Part shown: in pieces, positions 26,045 through 37,925 of the stretch
Layout: each line of letters opens with the position of its first letter
Position numbering within the stretch: the first letter of the stretch is position 1
Assembly: GCF_041146795.1 (NCBI RefSeq)
Contig: NC_135176.1
Coordinates: forward strand, 29,479,786 to 29,543,785
Direction of reading: 5' to 3'
DNA: 64,000 bases
From: Maylandia zebra
Taxonomy: Eukaryota > Chordata > Actinopteri > Cichliformes > Cichlidae
The notes under the pieces: model-generated
What the model was told of the DNA's origin: nothing
Seen by the model: only the letters and a program-made list of their open reading frames with translations
Database searches by the model: none
Translations under genes and position numbers: made by a program

Positions 26045-29000
26045 CTTATTTCATTGACAGCAGCTGAAGTGACGTCAGATGCATCAGCATGTCTGAGGCT
26101 AAAACACTGCGCCCCACCCTCCCATCGCCATTCGCCTCCTTCTGCCCTAAACCCCCGCCACCTCCCCCGGTACAGGGAGCTACAAGACTGTGAATTTAAT
26201 AAAACTTCATTTGTTTTCATTGTATCGATCTATCGATCACGTGGTTGTTATCGCCCCGCCCCCTCCCCCGCCGCACACACCTTTCCGATTCCTCTTGAAT
26301 AACAGTATTTGCTTTGTTTGCGCCGTAGTCGCTGTTGTTTTATCAGAAAAACACAAAAAAAGGCCTTTAGTCCTGTCTACATTTTTTCTTTTCTTTTTTG
26401 GTGTTCTAAACAAAATGTTGTTCTTTTGGTTTTTATTTAAAAAGAAAAAAAACTTTCAGATCTTTTTTTTTTGTCGTTGTTTTCTGAGGCTGTGAAAAAG
26501 ACAGAGGAAAGGACACAAATAGATTGAGAATACAAGTAAAACTCTCATGCAGGGAATAGGGGAGCTTTTCTGAGTGTGCGTGTGTGCGTGTCCGTGAGTT
26601 AGTGTGCATGTTTTGAGACAAACACATAATCAAGAATTTAAGATTTTTATGAGTGCGTTGTTCCGGGCACTTGTTGTTCTTTTACCTCTTGCCCGTCGAG
26701 CCTTAATAACCGAAGTCAATCTGTAAGGGCAAAACTAGAACTGCCGACAGACGACGACTGGCCACAGCGTTCGCTTTAGTTCAGTTGTTTAGTTTTTGAA
26801 GTTTAAAAACAGGAAATTAAAGGTGTTATGTGTGGAATTTGTTTCCGTATTTGGTGAGAAAAGTTTTTTTGGCTGAAAAAAACATGCTTGCTGATTTTCA
26901 AGCCTTTTAAAATAGAAATTTTAACATTTATTTTAACAGTGTCACCAAAGTGAGTTGAACCTAAAGCATTTCAAAGTCTTAACAAATCAGATGGTTTGAG
27001 AATTTCCAGCTTTTGCTCATCAGACTCTTTCGAGACTGTTCTTTTTTAATATAATTAAATGGTTTTGTAACCTTGCATCGTTATGAGAGCAAGAAGACTG
27101 ATAACAGAGTGGTGACGGTCGTCTGTCGGTGGTTCTGGGAGAAATCGGGCGTCTCGTAGGGCTGTCGGGGTCCAGGCGCCTGGGGTTTAAACCACGGGGA
27201 AACTTAAGCGCTCTCCTCACTAGCATTTCTACCAGGGTGGGGGTCAATTCACTCCGGTTTGTTTTTAATGGCAATAGAATCTCAGTTAAAAGCCTCGAGT
27301 AGATACTAACAGATGAATCGTGTCTCGAATTGGGTTCTTTTGGAGCAGAATCGACCCCCGCCTCACCCTGGTTCCTTACCCACAGTGTCCATGTCTTAAG
27401 TGGGCTGGTTTTCAGCTCCCGATCCGGGCTGAACTTGATTATGCAACATAACGCAGACGCAGCTCCAAGCGCTGTTCTGATCTCAGTCCTAGAGCACTAG
27501 CTGGTAGTCGGGTTCCTGATAAGCAGCTCACGTAGGGTTGTTGCAGGAACCTTAAGAGGAAGGTCAGGTTTGTGTAGAGGCCTGCGCTGTTGATCACTAC
27601 TCTGTGTTGGTATATAAGACTTAAGGTGTGGAAACACATCCATAATTTCAAACAGACTTGGTAATGAGCGAGTGGGGAGCTGGGGTTGTGATGGACGGAG
27701 CAGGCTTTTCTCATCCTGGCTCGTCTCTTTTCAAGCAACAACCCCCCCCAATAAAAAACGGCTACACACATTTTGCTTTGAATTCGTTCTCGCCATTTAC
27801 AGTCGTCTTTGTCATCATTTCAGAAGCTAGTAAGTGAGAGCAAAATGTTTTACATCTTGACTTTTCACATTGCGATAAATGAGATGGACATGCAGGCTTG
27901 CTGTGAGCTGAGCGCATGCCGTGAAGAGGGCAGATTTGTTGCGTGGTCTCCGCGCTGCGAAACCGAAGAGAATCCGTCTTAGCCGAGTCACTGAATATGG
28001 TTTAAAAATGAGGGAATCTGTTCCTGTCTTTCCATTTCCCATCAGGGGAAGCATTACTTAGAATTCAGTCACTCGCTTGGAAGGATTTTAGTGGTTTATT
28101 TGTTATGTTTTTGCAGCGCAGAGCAATGCAATGTTCCCATTTCTCTTAACATCCCCTGCTTCAAGTAAAAAAACAAAAAAAGAAGTTACTAAGCACATCT
28201 TTCTAGGAGAGTATATGCATTTGATTGCAATTTTCTTTCTTTTGTAAACTGTTGATAAAGACATTAAGGACAATGACAAATAATTAAGAGAAATCCGTGT
28301 ACATAAATGTATATAATCAAAGTGCAGAGTAAATGTAACGGGTGAATTTCTATTTTTAACACTGACTAGATAATGTGAAAAATCTTTTTTTTTCTCTCTT
28401 CTTCCTCTGTTGGTTTGATGAAATGTGTTTTTCATCACGTGTATTTTTTTTTTCCAATCTAATACATTTGTTTCGTAGTTTCTTAAAAAAAGAACAATTA
28501 TATGGTCCCACTTGTGTTGTGCACATTTGTGTTGCATGGAGAGTAGCCTTCTTGTTTTCTTATAGTGACGTTGGTGAGCATGTCAAGTGCGTGTGAGACC
28601 GTTGAGATGCCCCAGCAGGGGTGGGGGTGGGAAACGACCCCCTACTCAACTAACTAGGGATTCATTATAACAACCGAGCTTAATGTCCCAGTACTGGACC
28701 TGGTTTTAAATGTCAAGTTAAATGTGAGATTCAGTTAGTTTGGGTCAGACCCATTTTTTCCTCCTTCAGCTTCAGGTGTGTTCTGCTCAGATAAGTTAAC
28801 AGGAAGTAAGAGGAAGTCCCCAGATTTACAGTAGCCAGTTTAAATGTGTTGATATGTTTCTCCTTTTTAAAATCGATGTTGAAATCCAAGCAGCAAAAAC
28901 ATTATTCATGTTAGATCAGTCAAGTGCTGCACTAACTAAAAGGTTCTTTTAAAGATACCTAATTGAAGTACAAAAACAAAACACAGAGCCACTGATTCAC

Positions 29001-29506
29001 TTGTTATCGGACCAGATGTCGTATACCTTATCTGTTTCTGGGGCTTCCTGGCTCCACGTCGTTACAGTTGAGGTGCGTGGACGTTTCTTTGTGGTGCTAA
29101 CAGGAAATGGGGTTCTGGTTTTTCCAGCACATTCAGTTTTATCTCTCCATCGGCCTCGTGTCTGTTTCGGAGATTGCTTTCGATTTTTTTGTTGTATGTG
29201 AATGGAATCGTTGATCTTTCCTCGACCACACACACTAACTGCTCGGCACTGACCTCGTTTATCGTTTAAATGTCATCTTTATGACTAATTAGTGGACGAG
29301 GTCAGGAATGAATGAACGTTTAGCAGAAATCCAGCGAAATCTCAAGACCTCCAAATACAGCTTCTTGTCTCCTTTTAGCACCACGAATGAAACCTTCCCT
29401 CTCACATATCTCAAATATATCGTAACAGAGGCAGAAGTCCCAAAGATTAATGCATTAAAAAGTACCCCTGAATGCTAAGCCCCTTTATTTCTGGGAATGT
29501 TAACCC

Positions 29507-29528
29507 CACAGAGCACATGTGCTCTGTG
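29507..29528. other. 22-bp perfect palindrome
   Basis: The centre is CACATGTG, extended by GAG/CTC and CACA/TGTG arms to a perfect 22-base self-complementary sequence. The core is an E-box of the CACATGTG type bound by MITF/TFE factors. Such length is rarely due to chance at one given site, but a role is unproven. Confidence 0.5.
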
Positions 29529-30488
29529 TCATTTAGTATCTGCTATTGGCCCTTTTGCTTTACAAGCACACTGATCAGCTCAGTTGGTATATTTGCACAC
29601 CGAGACAAACTCACACACGCACTGAAACCTCTGGAGACACACCGACGATGGTCGGTTAAACATCCGAGCCTGTTGACGACACCCTGGGCAGGATATTTTC
29701 GCTGGTGTCGGAGCTTTGGCAGGGAGACTGATGCATGTGTACATTTATCTCCTGCTTCTTGTTGGTTTGTGCAAGCTTGTTTTTCCTCAGTATTCCTCTT
29801 TTTCCCCGTTTCCTCCCCTTTTTGTTCTTGTATAAAAGCAGGATTGTGAAAAAAAGAACCATAAAGACAGAGTTTTATCCCTGCTGAAACCGTAACGGGA
29901 TCGAGTTCGTGTCTGAGGGTGACGTCACGTCTGTGCGCGAGTGCCTCGACTCACCACGAATCACATCTTCTGCAAATCTGGAACTTTTAGGTATTTTCTA
30001 TTGAATGCAGTAACTTATGGGCCAGTACTATATTTACTCAGTGCAATGCAGTTATCATTATAATAATACAATTATTAATAATATTTTTCTTTTTTGTATT
30101 TGTACAGAACAAATGTGTAAAGATCAGTGAGGAAAACGTGAGCTTTTTGATACTGTGACTCATGGTGTTTAAAAGTCAGTTTCTCCCTGTACAGTTGTGA
30201 TTATTTTCCCCTCCCTTTCTTCTTCTTTTATAGAATAAAACATGTTTTTGGTGCAATTTAATACCCTGTGTCTGTGTTGTTTCTTATACTTTGGTTCTTA
30301 AGTGTCATTTGCTATTAAATCGAAATGTAAGCAGTGTGTTTGTAAATTGCTGTGGCAATGAAATCAGAAAAATGGCAGAAAAGGTCGTATTTGTAACTGG
30401 CATTTTCAGAAAAAAGATTTCCCACATTTATATTCCAGACCTGCTGCTTTTACCAATATCTATAGTATATGTACGTCAGACACTTTCT

Positions 30489-31005
30489 TAAGTACACCTT
30501 GCTAGGGTTGCTCTGTCTTTTGCCTCGAGAAGTTCTCTGTGGCACAGATTCAATGATGCCCTGGAAACTGTCCTCTGGGATTTTGGTCCATATTGCACAT
30601 CCATAATGTGAATCTTCCATTCCACTACATCATGGATCTGCTCTATTTGATTAAGATCTTGAGACTGTGGAGGCCTTTGAGTAGAGTGAACTTATTATGT
30701 CCAAGAGGATAACACACTTTGGTCATAAAGGGATGGACATGGTGAGCAACAACACTCAGGTAGATTCCGGTTATTAAATGATGCTCAATTGGTACTAAAG
30801 GGCCTACAGTGTGCCAGTAATATATCCCCCACATATTTACATCACCAGCTGTAGCTCAAACCATTGGTACAAGGCTGGATGGATCTATACTTACATGTTT
30901 ATGCCAAATTATAAAACCACCATGTAAAAGTCTAAGGAGAAATCCAGAATGTTCAGACCAGGCAATTTTCTGTTGTCCAGTTTTGGTGAAGTTGTGTGAA
31001 TTTTA
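30489..31005 (-). pseudogene. Tc1-like transposon relic A
   Basis: The plus strand reads TAAGTACACCTTGCTAGGGTT, ATGCTCAATTGGTACTAAAG and CATAAAGGGATGGACATGGT, which is the reverse complement of a very common fish Tc1-like transposase gene. On the minus strand it covers the middle and C-terminal part of the enzyme, including the WTTEN-type segment near 30970. Frames are broken and parts are deleted, so it is inactive. The 197-codon frame at 30909-31502 partly overlaps it in a wrong frame. Confidence 0.65.
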
Positions 31006-32605
31006 GCCTCTAACACTAGTGGGATGAAAATTTTGAACAATTTCAGGCAAGTCACAAAGTCAAGCTCAGCCATTATCTGCAGATTCATATCAGCTACAAA
31101 TCTCGTATAGCGAGCTCTATCCAAGGGGTCTTTAGATTGAGGGGAGAAAAAGCTTGCATGGGTGTTACATGTGCAAAAGTGTAACTCGATTTTTGTTTTG
31201 CAATATGTGACTATCTGAAACACGCCAGACATAATAGAAGGAAATGATAAGCTTGCATACGATTCCAAATCGGCAATGTAGATCTGATTCTCAGTCTTCA
31301 TCCGAGCTGTGCTCCTAATAACAGTGATAACAATGGCACAGAATTCTTCATAAACCCATATAAAGTCTGCCATATTATATTTTGTGATTTTTATTTTACA
31401 GTCAGTCTCTCTTGAGATATTACATTTTAGGTAATGAAGCATCTTTTCTGTCCATGAGTGAAAACAGTGTGAACCCCGGTGATGTTGCAGGCTATCACAC
31501 AAAGACAGATGATCATTGACCGTCTCATCACACCTAGAGCCAATTTAGAACCACCAATCATCATCACCCTCAGCTGGATATGTGGTTAAGAGTGTTTGAG
31601 AGAGGAAAAAAATAGCATGCAAACTTTTTATTGAATGCAAATTAGATAACGACACTAAATGCTGGCAGCTCATGACGATACGTCCACCTGACAGGTGGAA
31701 CAGAGCACCAGCTCGAACACGTCTCCACAGCCTGCACGTTTTCTTCCAGTTTTAACTGATTAATTTGTATGCAGTGCATAGATCCACACCCACTCACACA
31801 CTAATTAAGGACATTTCAACCAGCATTTGAATAGAGAGTTAAACATGAGATGTGAGGATGCACCAGTGGGACCTAGAGCTCACCGTTGTTCCAAAACTGG
31901 TTCCACTGGGAATTCTGTGTGTAAAGAAAATGTGATAACGGCTACATTATAGAAACACAGGTAATGCTTTGCTTTACATAAACTGGACAGTGACAGTGAA
32001 AATACGGTGAGGTTAATGCTACCGCTTACAAAGACATGATACACTCACTGAGAAGGAAGATTAATCTCAGCTGATACACTTGCAAATTGATGTGTGCACC
32101 ACAAGGGGGCGTAGTGAAACAGCGAATAAACTCAGGCGCACCTAGTGTCTCAGTTACATCTGCACTTGTAAATGTTAGCCGACCTCATCTCAAACCAAGT
32201 TATCAACTTGGAATAACAGACCAGAGAACGACACTGAGCTAGAACTAGGTTAATAAGTAAAAACTTCCCAGCATGAAGTGCATGTACTAAGTCATAAAAA
32301 CCTCCTTGTGTGTGTGTGTGTGCGCGTTGTGAATAAAACTTTTGCGTCTTTGCCGTATGGTCTAAATGGATTTATGGGCCTCATGCAGTCATGATCAGGC
32401 CAATCATTAACACACACCATGTCAGTCGTTGGATTCATACAGGTGGAGAGTGAGACTGACACACACCATATAAGAGCAATAAAAGAACAAAAACCTTGCT
32501 GCTTAGAGGTTTATCCGCATGCATACCGTTGTCAGATCCGCATTATGAATCATTCCACTTCCACGCTTTCATCATAACTGCCTGCATCTCTTCGGTCACC
32601 AAACC
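31006..32605. other. Intergenic, nothing recognised
   Basis: No gene or named repeat. A minus-strand frame runs from 31502 leftward, but it shows no domain, ends inside the neighbouring transposon relic and is not called. Confidence 0.5.
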
Positions 32606-32675
32606 AGTCGGGATAGTTTAGAGGTGAAAGGTTTTCGCCTCCCATACAGAAGATTACTGGTTTTCAATTTGGTCT
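32606..32675 (+). pseudogene. tRNA-Gly(CCC)-like relic
   Basis: GATAGTTTAGAGGTGAAAGG, then TTTTCGCCTCCCATACAGAA and ACTGGTTTTCAATTTGG resemble the D arm, the anticodon arm (CCC in a CCTCCCA loop) and the T arm of a glycine tRNA. The anticodon stem and acceptor stem no longer pair well, so it is called a decayed copy. Confidence 0.4.
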
Positions 32676-33079
32676 TTGTGTACAGTTTAATAGCACATTT
32701 GACATGATTCCAAGACCCAGTTCATTGCTTGTGGGTACACAGTCACCGAACAGAAGACGCTGCTGTTTCTGCTATAATTGCACTTATGCAATCCCGAACG
32801 ACAACTCAGAACAAGCCACAAGCCCTGCATGTGTGTATGTGACTCAGTCTACTTTCAGAAATTAGTGCCCTATAGTGCCTCAGACTACATTTAAATCACC
32901 TCTGGATTAAGTTATGAAACCGTTTCGCCCAAAACTGAGCGATCACGTTTAGAGAAATAAGCCTGCTGTCAGATGTTGAGCTATTCAGTCCACATTTATT
33001 TACCTTTTGGTATATTTAACCAATGAAAAATCGTTACCAAGTCAGCTACATTATATTTCCAAAAGGATCAGGATATTTC

Positions 33080-33305
33080 CATCAGACGCAGTGATGTAAA
33101 GCACGCTGCCACTGGGCTACACAGCAGTGGAGATGTTTGGGGATGGCCCCTTCCTGTTCCAACATGACTGAGATGAGCGAGATTGGTGTGGAAGAACTTG
33201 AATGGGATATCTGGGATGGAAGAGTGGGATGCCACTCAAGTTCACATGTGTGTGAAGGTAAACGAGCGAATACTTTTAGGTATAGTGTATAAGCTATACC
33301 TAAAA
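33080..33305 (+). pseudogene. Tc1-like transposon relic B
   Basis: TTTGGGGATGGCCCCTTCCT and GTTCCAACATGACTG, then TTGGTGTGGAAGAACTTGA, correspond to the FGDGPFLFQHD and FGVEELEW-type segments around the second catalytic Asp of another fish Tc1-like family. The sequence then jumps to the terminal wording AATACTTTTAGGTATAGTGTA, so most of the gene is deleted. A perfect 12-bp stem with an 8-base loop occupies 33274-33305. Confidence 0.6.
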
Positions 33306-34075
33306 AATGCATATAAAACCTATTAGACATTTTCTTATTTCTGATAGGGTTGTTGAACAACCATGCACAAAATATCACCAGTAGTGCGATGGATCCAGCA
33401 TTAGTGTTATGCACACACTGCTTTAGGTACAAATCTGCACATAAGCAGTAACGGTGTGGCTTAAATGCAGACGCAAATGATGTGTTGTTTTTCAGGGTTT
33501 AAAACGAGTAAAATATTGTCACATGTTTGGGTTGGCTAAATGGCATCTCCCAGCATGCCCTGGGACACTGTGTGTTTGTTTAATTGAGCTTAAGAGAACT
33601 GTCCAGTTTTGCTACATATCTTTTTTTCAGTGTATTGCTGGCTTAGTGTTACTTTTAATAGTTACAGTATTAAAACAGGCACAAAGTTACATGCAAAGTT
33701 ACTAACCCTCTTGGAAGCTCAGTGTTTAGCGCTGTGTTCAAACGTAAGTAAATCAGCACCGGTCTGCGGCTGAGTGGAGTTTATAACTCAGGTGTGGCAG
33801 TGAGGTGTTATATTGTTTGTTCAGTTTCTGTTGTTACTGTATTAAAACTCTTACTTATACTAAATAAATACTCGGTTTAAAGGTACTTTGTTACTATGCT
33901 CTTCTGGTCTTACTGACCACTGACAGCACTGTTAACACTCTTCCCCAGGTCCTGAATCTTGTCCAAAGACACTCTGACATACCACGTGGACAGTAGCGTC
34001 CTCAGCTGCAGGCTGTTGTGCCTGGTGAGCTTGTTAAGTTAAAGGTTTATGGTTTCTTTGTATGAACTATAAAGG

Positions 34076-34147
34076 TCTAGTTTTGGGGACTGAACCCAAG
34101 ACCTTCTGTATGCAAAATAAATGCAGTAAACCCTACATAATGAAGCC
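34076..34147 (-). pseudogene. tRNA-like relic
   Basis: Read on the minus strand it has TTATGTAGGGTTTACTGCAT, an anticodon-like arm, GCATACAGAAGG, and the B-box-like GGTCTTGGGTTCAGTCCCC. The acceptor stem does not close. It is probably a tRNA pseudogene or the head of an old SINE. Confidence 0.4.
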
Positions 34148-34576
34148 ACACAGGTGCCACCTTCCTCTACCTTGTTTTTATTTTCCTGCAAGGCAGATAA
34201 CTACAGACCAGGAGCAGCAAAAAAATGTTTGATGAAAGGTTGTTGTGTTTTTGTAGAAACGAACATTTCAACAGTCTGAAGTGATATGCATCTGCCCTGT
34301 CGGAGATCTGTTTTCAGGTGACATGTTTTCCTTACACTTCTCAGAACAGAAATATGTGTGAATGTTGAGGGCCAAGCGGCCACCACAGACTAAAGTCTCT
34401 TGCCTGACTCCCTCGCACAGCAGGAAAAATGGACATGCACAAGGATTTGAGGGAGTTTGGGCCAAAATGATGGTAGATAAATGGGTCAGAGTGTTCATGC
34501 AGTATTCAGTATCTATCGAAAGCAGTCCAATGAACCAGTGGAGGTCGTGCCTCGTTGTGGTCATAATATTATATTA

Positions 34577-34601
34577 CAGTTTTTCTCGATTGCTTAAACA
34601 C
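34577..34601 (+). repeat. Left terminal inverted repeat of the IS630/Tc1-type element
   Basis: Starts CAGTTTTTCTCGATTGCTT directly after TA. It pairs with 36909-36933 at 24 of 25 positions. Confidence 0.93.
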
Positions 34602-34954
34602 TATAACCAGGCCTCTAAACTAAAATTTCAAAACCGTAACGCTATTGTTCAAAAAGCTCACCCATTTCCCTGAACTATAAACACTATTCCCTGCTTTGAC
34701 ACATGACTCAAATTTGGTGAACTGTTACTGCAAAACTCTACACACAAATCCCTACATTTTACAGTGCTTACACCATGTAGTCATTTAGAAAGTACTAGCA
34801 TGCAATAATGTTAACTTAAGTCAGCATAGCTTGAGCTCAATTAGCACACAATTAACCAGGTGGAAACACTAGGAGTCAAAATTTAGCACACACCAATCAG
34901 AACCTGCGATGGATAGATAAAAGGGCCAAAGTCAGCTCATTCAGGTTTGAAACA

Positions 34955-36542
34955 ATGGATCCAAAGAGATGCAAAGGAAGAGGACGTGGTGGAGAAAGAG
35001 GACGTGGTGAAGGAGGAGGACGTGGTGGAGGAAGAGGAGGAGGTGGTCTAGGACAACAGGAAGGTGGTGGAGGAGGAGGGAGAGGTGGAGGAGGAGGAGG
35101 ACGTGGTGAAGGAGGTGGAGGTGGAGAACGACGGCGACAAGGAAGGGGAAGAGCAAGGGCAAGAAGACAGTCAGTCTCGGATGAAATTCGAGCCACTTTA
35201 GTTGACCATGTCCTTGTCCATGGGATGACTATGAGGGAGGCTGGGCAACGAGTACAACCAAATTTGAGTCGCTTCACTGTTGCCTCCATCATCAGAACCT
35301 TCAGGGAGGAAAACAGGTAGGTGTACTTGCAGTAAGACTGCTTTGTACAGTAATGTTTAAGTTACTGAACTTATGTGTCTTGAGTTTCAGTATGTTTCCA
35401 TTATTTTCCTGTAAAATGAATGTGTGACAGTTACAGTAATGACTGCTTCTATTTTTGTAGGACACAGAGACGACCACCTGGTGGAGGCAGGTTAAGGCTT
35501 TTGTCGGAGGAGCAAGAGAGGGAACTTGTAAACATGGTAATTGCAAATAATGTAATCCGCCTGCAAGAGATTCAAAGGAGAGTGATTGAGGATGATCATC
35601 TTTTTCGAGGCATACATGCCATCAGCCTCTCCACAATTGACCGCATCCTCCGAAAGAATCAATTCCGGATGAAACAGGCATACCGAGTCCCTTTCGAACG
35701 AAACTCTGACAGAGTGAAAAACCAACGTGTGGAATATGTTCAGGTATGAGTTTTGATACTGTATAAAGTATTGTGTACCATCACAGCATGGCAGTTTATG
35801 CTGCCATTTCAGCACTCTTGAACTGTGGTTCAGGGTACCGATTGACTCTACTGTGTTATGTGTTTTGCAGAGAATCTTTGAGATTGAAGGACGGCCTCTT
35901 CCCCATGAAATAATCTTTGTGGATGAGGCAGGTTTTAACCTGACCAAAAGAAGGAAAAGGGGGAGGAACATAATTGGCCATCGGGCTATTGTAAATGTCC
36001 CTGGTCAGCGTGGGGGGAATGTCACTATGTGCGCAGCCATCAGCCAACGAGGGGTACTCCACCGCCATGCCGTACTAGGACCCTATAACACTATGCTTCT
36101 CCTTGCTTTTCTTGATGGTTTAAGACAACATATGTTCCAGCTGGACTACAGGGAACCAGCACAGCCAGAACAGCCTCACTACGCTGTTGTGTGGGATAAC
36201 GTCAGCTTCCATCGCGCTGCTCTGGTTCGTGACTGGTTTACCAATAACCCAAGGTTTTCTAATATCTTTCTGCCTGCATACTCTCCCTTTCTAAACCCGA
36301 TAGAGGAGTTATTTTCGGCATGGCGGTGGAAAGTGTATGACCGAGAACCTTATGTCCGTGTTCACCTCCTTCAGGCCATGGAAGAGGCCTGTCTAGACAT
36401 ATCAGTAGATGCATGCCAGGGGTGGATCAGGCATGCAAGAGGATTTTACCCCCGCTGCCTGGCTGGGGCCAATATAGCCTGTGATGTGGATGAGATTCTC
36501 TGGCCTGACCCAGACCAAAGACAAGATGCTGAGGTGGGATAA
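34955..36542 (+). CDS. Intron-containing DD35E transposase (IS630/Tc1 superfamily)
   Basis: A DNA-cutting and joining enzyme that mobilises its own element at TA sites. Exons 34955-35316, 35461-35743 and 35871-36542 join in frame (CAG|GTAGGT, TTTTTGTAG, CAG|GTATGA and TGTTTTGCAG boundaries) to give 438 residues. Residues 7-70 are an Arg/Gly-rich low-complexity tail. Residues 72-121 form a first helix-turn-helix (GMTMREAGQRV), and residues 133-190 a second winged one. The catalytic core has VDEAGF (Asp233), VWDNVSFH (Asp324) and SPFLNPIEELF (Glu360), with 35 residues between the last two. All three catalytic residues are present. The start ATG follows a TATA-like AGATAAAAGG at 34915-34924 and is the first in frame. 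Spliced transposases are uncommon in this superfamily. Fish annotations often label such proteins as IS630-like. Confidence 0.92.
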
Positions 36543-36908
36543 TGTTTCTGGTGTGTGTTGTACTGTATAGTACATGAATGACAATGTGCCACTGTACATA
36601 CATTGGTTGCGTCTTTTGTGTTTATCATGTGACAAGGGTTTTGAAGGGGAGAACCATAAGCAACCTATTTGTTTTGGAACTATTGTTTTGAATTAATTGT
36701 ACCAGTGTGCAAAACTCTGTTGTAGTGTGTGTGTTTTTGAGGGCTTGTGTTTGATGTCTGTGGGCAAAGTTTGGTTTTTCAGCAGGAGTGAATAGTTTTG
36801 GGTGTAGAGCTTCATTTTGACCTGGAAATAGGATGTTTGGGAAATTGAGTGAGATGTTATGGATTTGTGTTTACTGTTGTGAGGATATGAGGCGTAGTTT
36901 CAAGAAAT

Positions 36909-36933
36909 GTGTTTTAGCAATCGAGAAAAACTG
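36909..36933 (-). repeat. Right terminal inverted repeat of the IS630/Tc1-type element
   Basis: Ends AGCAATCGAGAAAAACTG directly before TA, the mirror of the left end. Confidence 0.93.
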
Positions 36934-37019
36934 TAATCATTATATATGTGAAACACAGGCTCCTTTTTGTATCTGCAGACAACTTTGAGCAGTTTGTCTA
37001 TCAATGCTTCAGTGTCCAG

Positions 37020-37098
37020 GTTATTGTGGTTCCACTTTGGATTGAACCCAGAACCCTTTGTGTTTAAGGCAGGTATGCTGGCCGCTACGCCATGCAAC
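37020..37098 (-). pseudogene. tRNA-like relic
   Basis: On the minus strand: GCATGGCGTAGCGGCCAGC (A-box-like), GGGTTCTGGGTTCAATCC (B-box-like) and AAGTGGAACCA at the 3' end. The 3' end resembles the valine tRNA acceptor arm, but the 5' strand does not match it. It lies immediately downstream of the intact transposon. Confidence 0.4.
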
Positions 37099-37499
37099 AA
37101 TATGGTATATCTCCAGACAGATTTCCAGAGGTAGATAAACTTAAGAAAAATGCATTTGCAGATGAACAACACGATGCAGAGGTTGGCTTAACAGTTTTCC
37201 CTCTGGCTGATGCAGTTAATGGGGAATCCTCTTAGGAGGGTTCACAGTTCTACCCGAAGAACAGGAACTACATCCTGTAATTTTTCAGTCACAAATTTGT
37301 TTTGCTGCACCGTTTCTGCACAATCGCTCTTGCAACACAGACATAGTGTAACAGGGTGACCACCCATTTAAATTATAATTAGGTTGTGTTTCACTGTCCC
37401 AGATTGTGGATTCGGGTGTGTCTTGTCCCAGAAAATTAACCCTAAAGTCAAAAAAGTTATAAAAAGAAAAGACAAGAAAAAAAAAGCCTCAGGTAACAT

Positions 37500-37925
37500 G
37501 TTAGCTGTTAAAATTTCATGTTGTTGTTTGGAAGGGTTTCTGGGAGAAAGCCTCTTCCTGGCTCAGCATGGCTTAGGTTTGCAAAGCTACATCTTAACAA
37601 ACCACTTCTGGAACAATGTCCTTGGGATATGTGAGACTAAAGTGGAGATGTTTGGCCATAAAACACAGCAACACATTTGGTGAAAACCTCCACAGCGGTG
37701 GAGGGGTGATGATTCGGGTTGTTTGGAGCAACAGAAACCGGACACCTTGAAGTCATTAAGCCAACCACGTGTTTCTCTGACTCTGTATACCATATACAGA
37801 GTCAGATGTCAAATGGCCCAAATTGGGTCACAGCAGCAAATCTACAGCAGAATAGCTGAGAAAGCCAAAAGCTTGGACACAAGTGAGGGCACGGATGTTT
37901 CTCATTATCTGGGACAATTTTAATA
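37500..37925 (+). pseudogene. Tc1-like transposon relic C
   Basis: TTTGCAAAGCTACATCTTAA, ACTTCTGGAACAATGTCCTT and AAAGTGGAGATGTTTGGCCA correspond to the LRFAKxHLN, FWNNVLW and ETKVEMFGHN segments of a fish Tc1-like transposase. GGTGGAGGGGTGATGATTCG (GGGGVMIW) and CCAAATTGGGTCACAGCAGC follow. Premature stops and internal deletions are frequent and the C-terminal third is gone. Confidence 0.7.

Larger units (their letters stand above)
24931..30239 (+). other. klf8: Probable klf8 3' UTR and flank
   Basis: There is no further gene after the stop. Two AATAAA poly(A) signals stand out: 26198-26203, followed by a T-rich stretch, and 30234-30239, followed by GTGTCTGTGTTG. The second would give a 3' UTR of about 5.3 kb. 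The region also contains a compound TG/TGCG repeat and several T runs. The extent is inferred and could be settled with RNA data. Confidence 0.45.
34577..36933 (+). mobile_element. Apparently intact IS630/Tc1-type transposon (2357 bp)
   Basis: The terminal inverted repeats start CAGTTTTTCTCGATTGCT and end with the exact reverse complement (36916-36933). The match extends to 25 bases with one mismatch. TA flanks both ends (34575-34576 and 36934-36935), the standard target duplication of the IS630/Tc1/mariner superfamily. Between the ends lies one three-exon transposase gene with no stop or frameshift. Clean ends and an open gene indicate a recent insertion. It sits in the klf8-klf5 intergenic region, in the orientation of klf8. 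Confidence 0.92.

Noticed and set aside
30909-31502. 197-codon open frame on the minus strand
   Set aside because: Its C-terminal third runs through a Tc1-like transposase relic in the wrong frame, and the rest shows no domain or splice support. It is treated as chance.
33274-33305. 12-bp perfect stem as a separate structural element
   Set aside because: It coincides with the terminal wording of Tc1-like relic B, so it is explained by that element.
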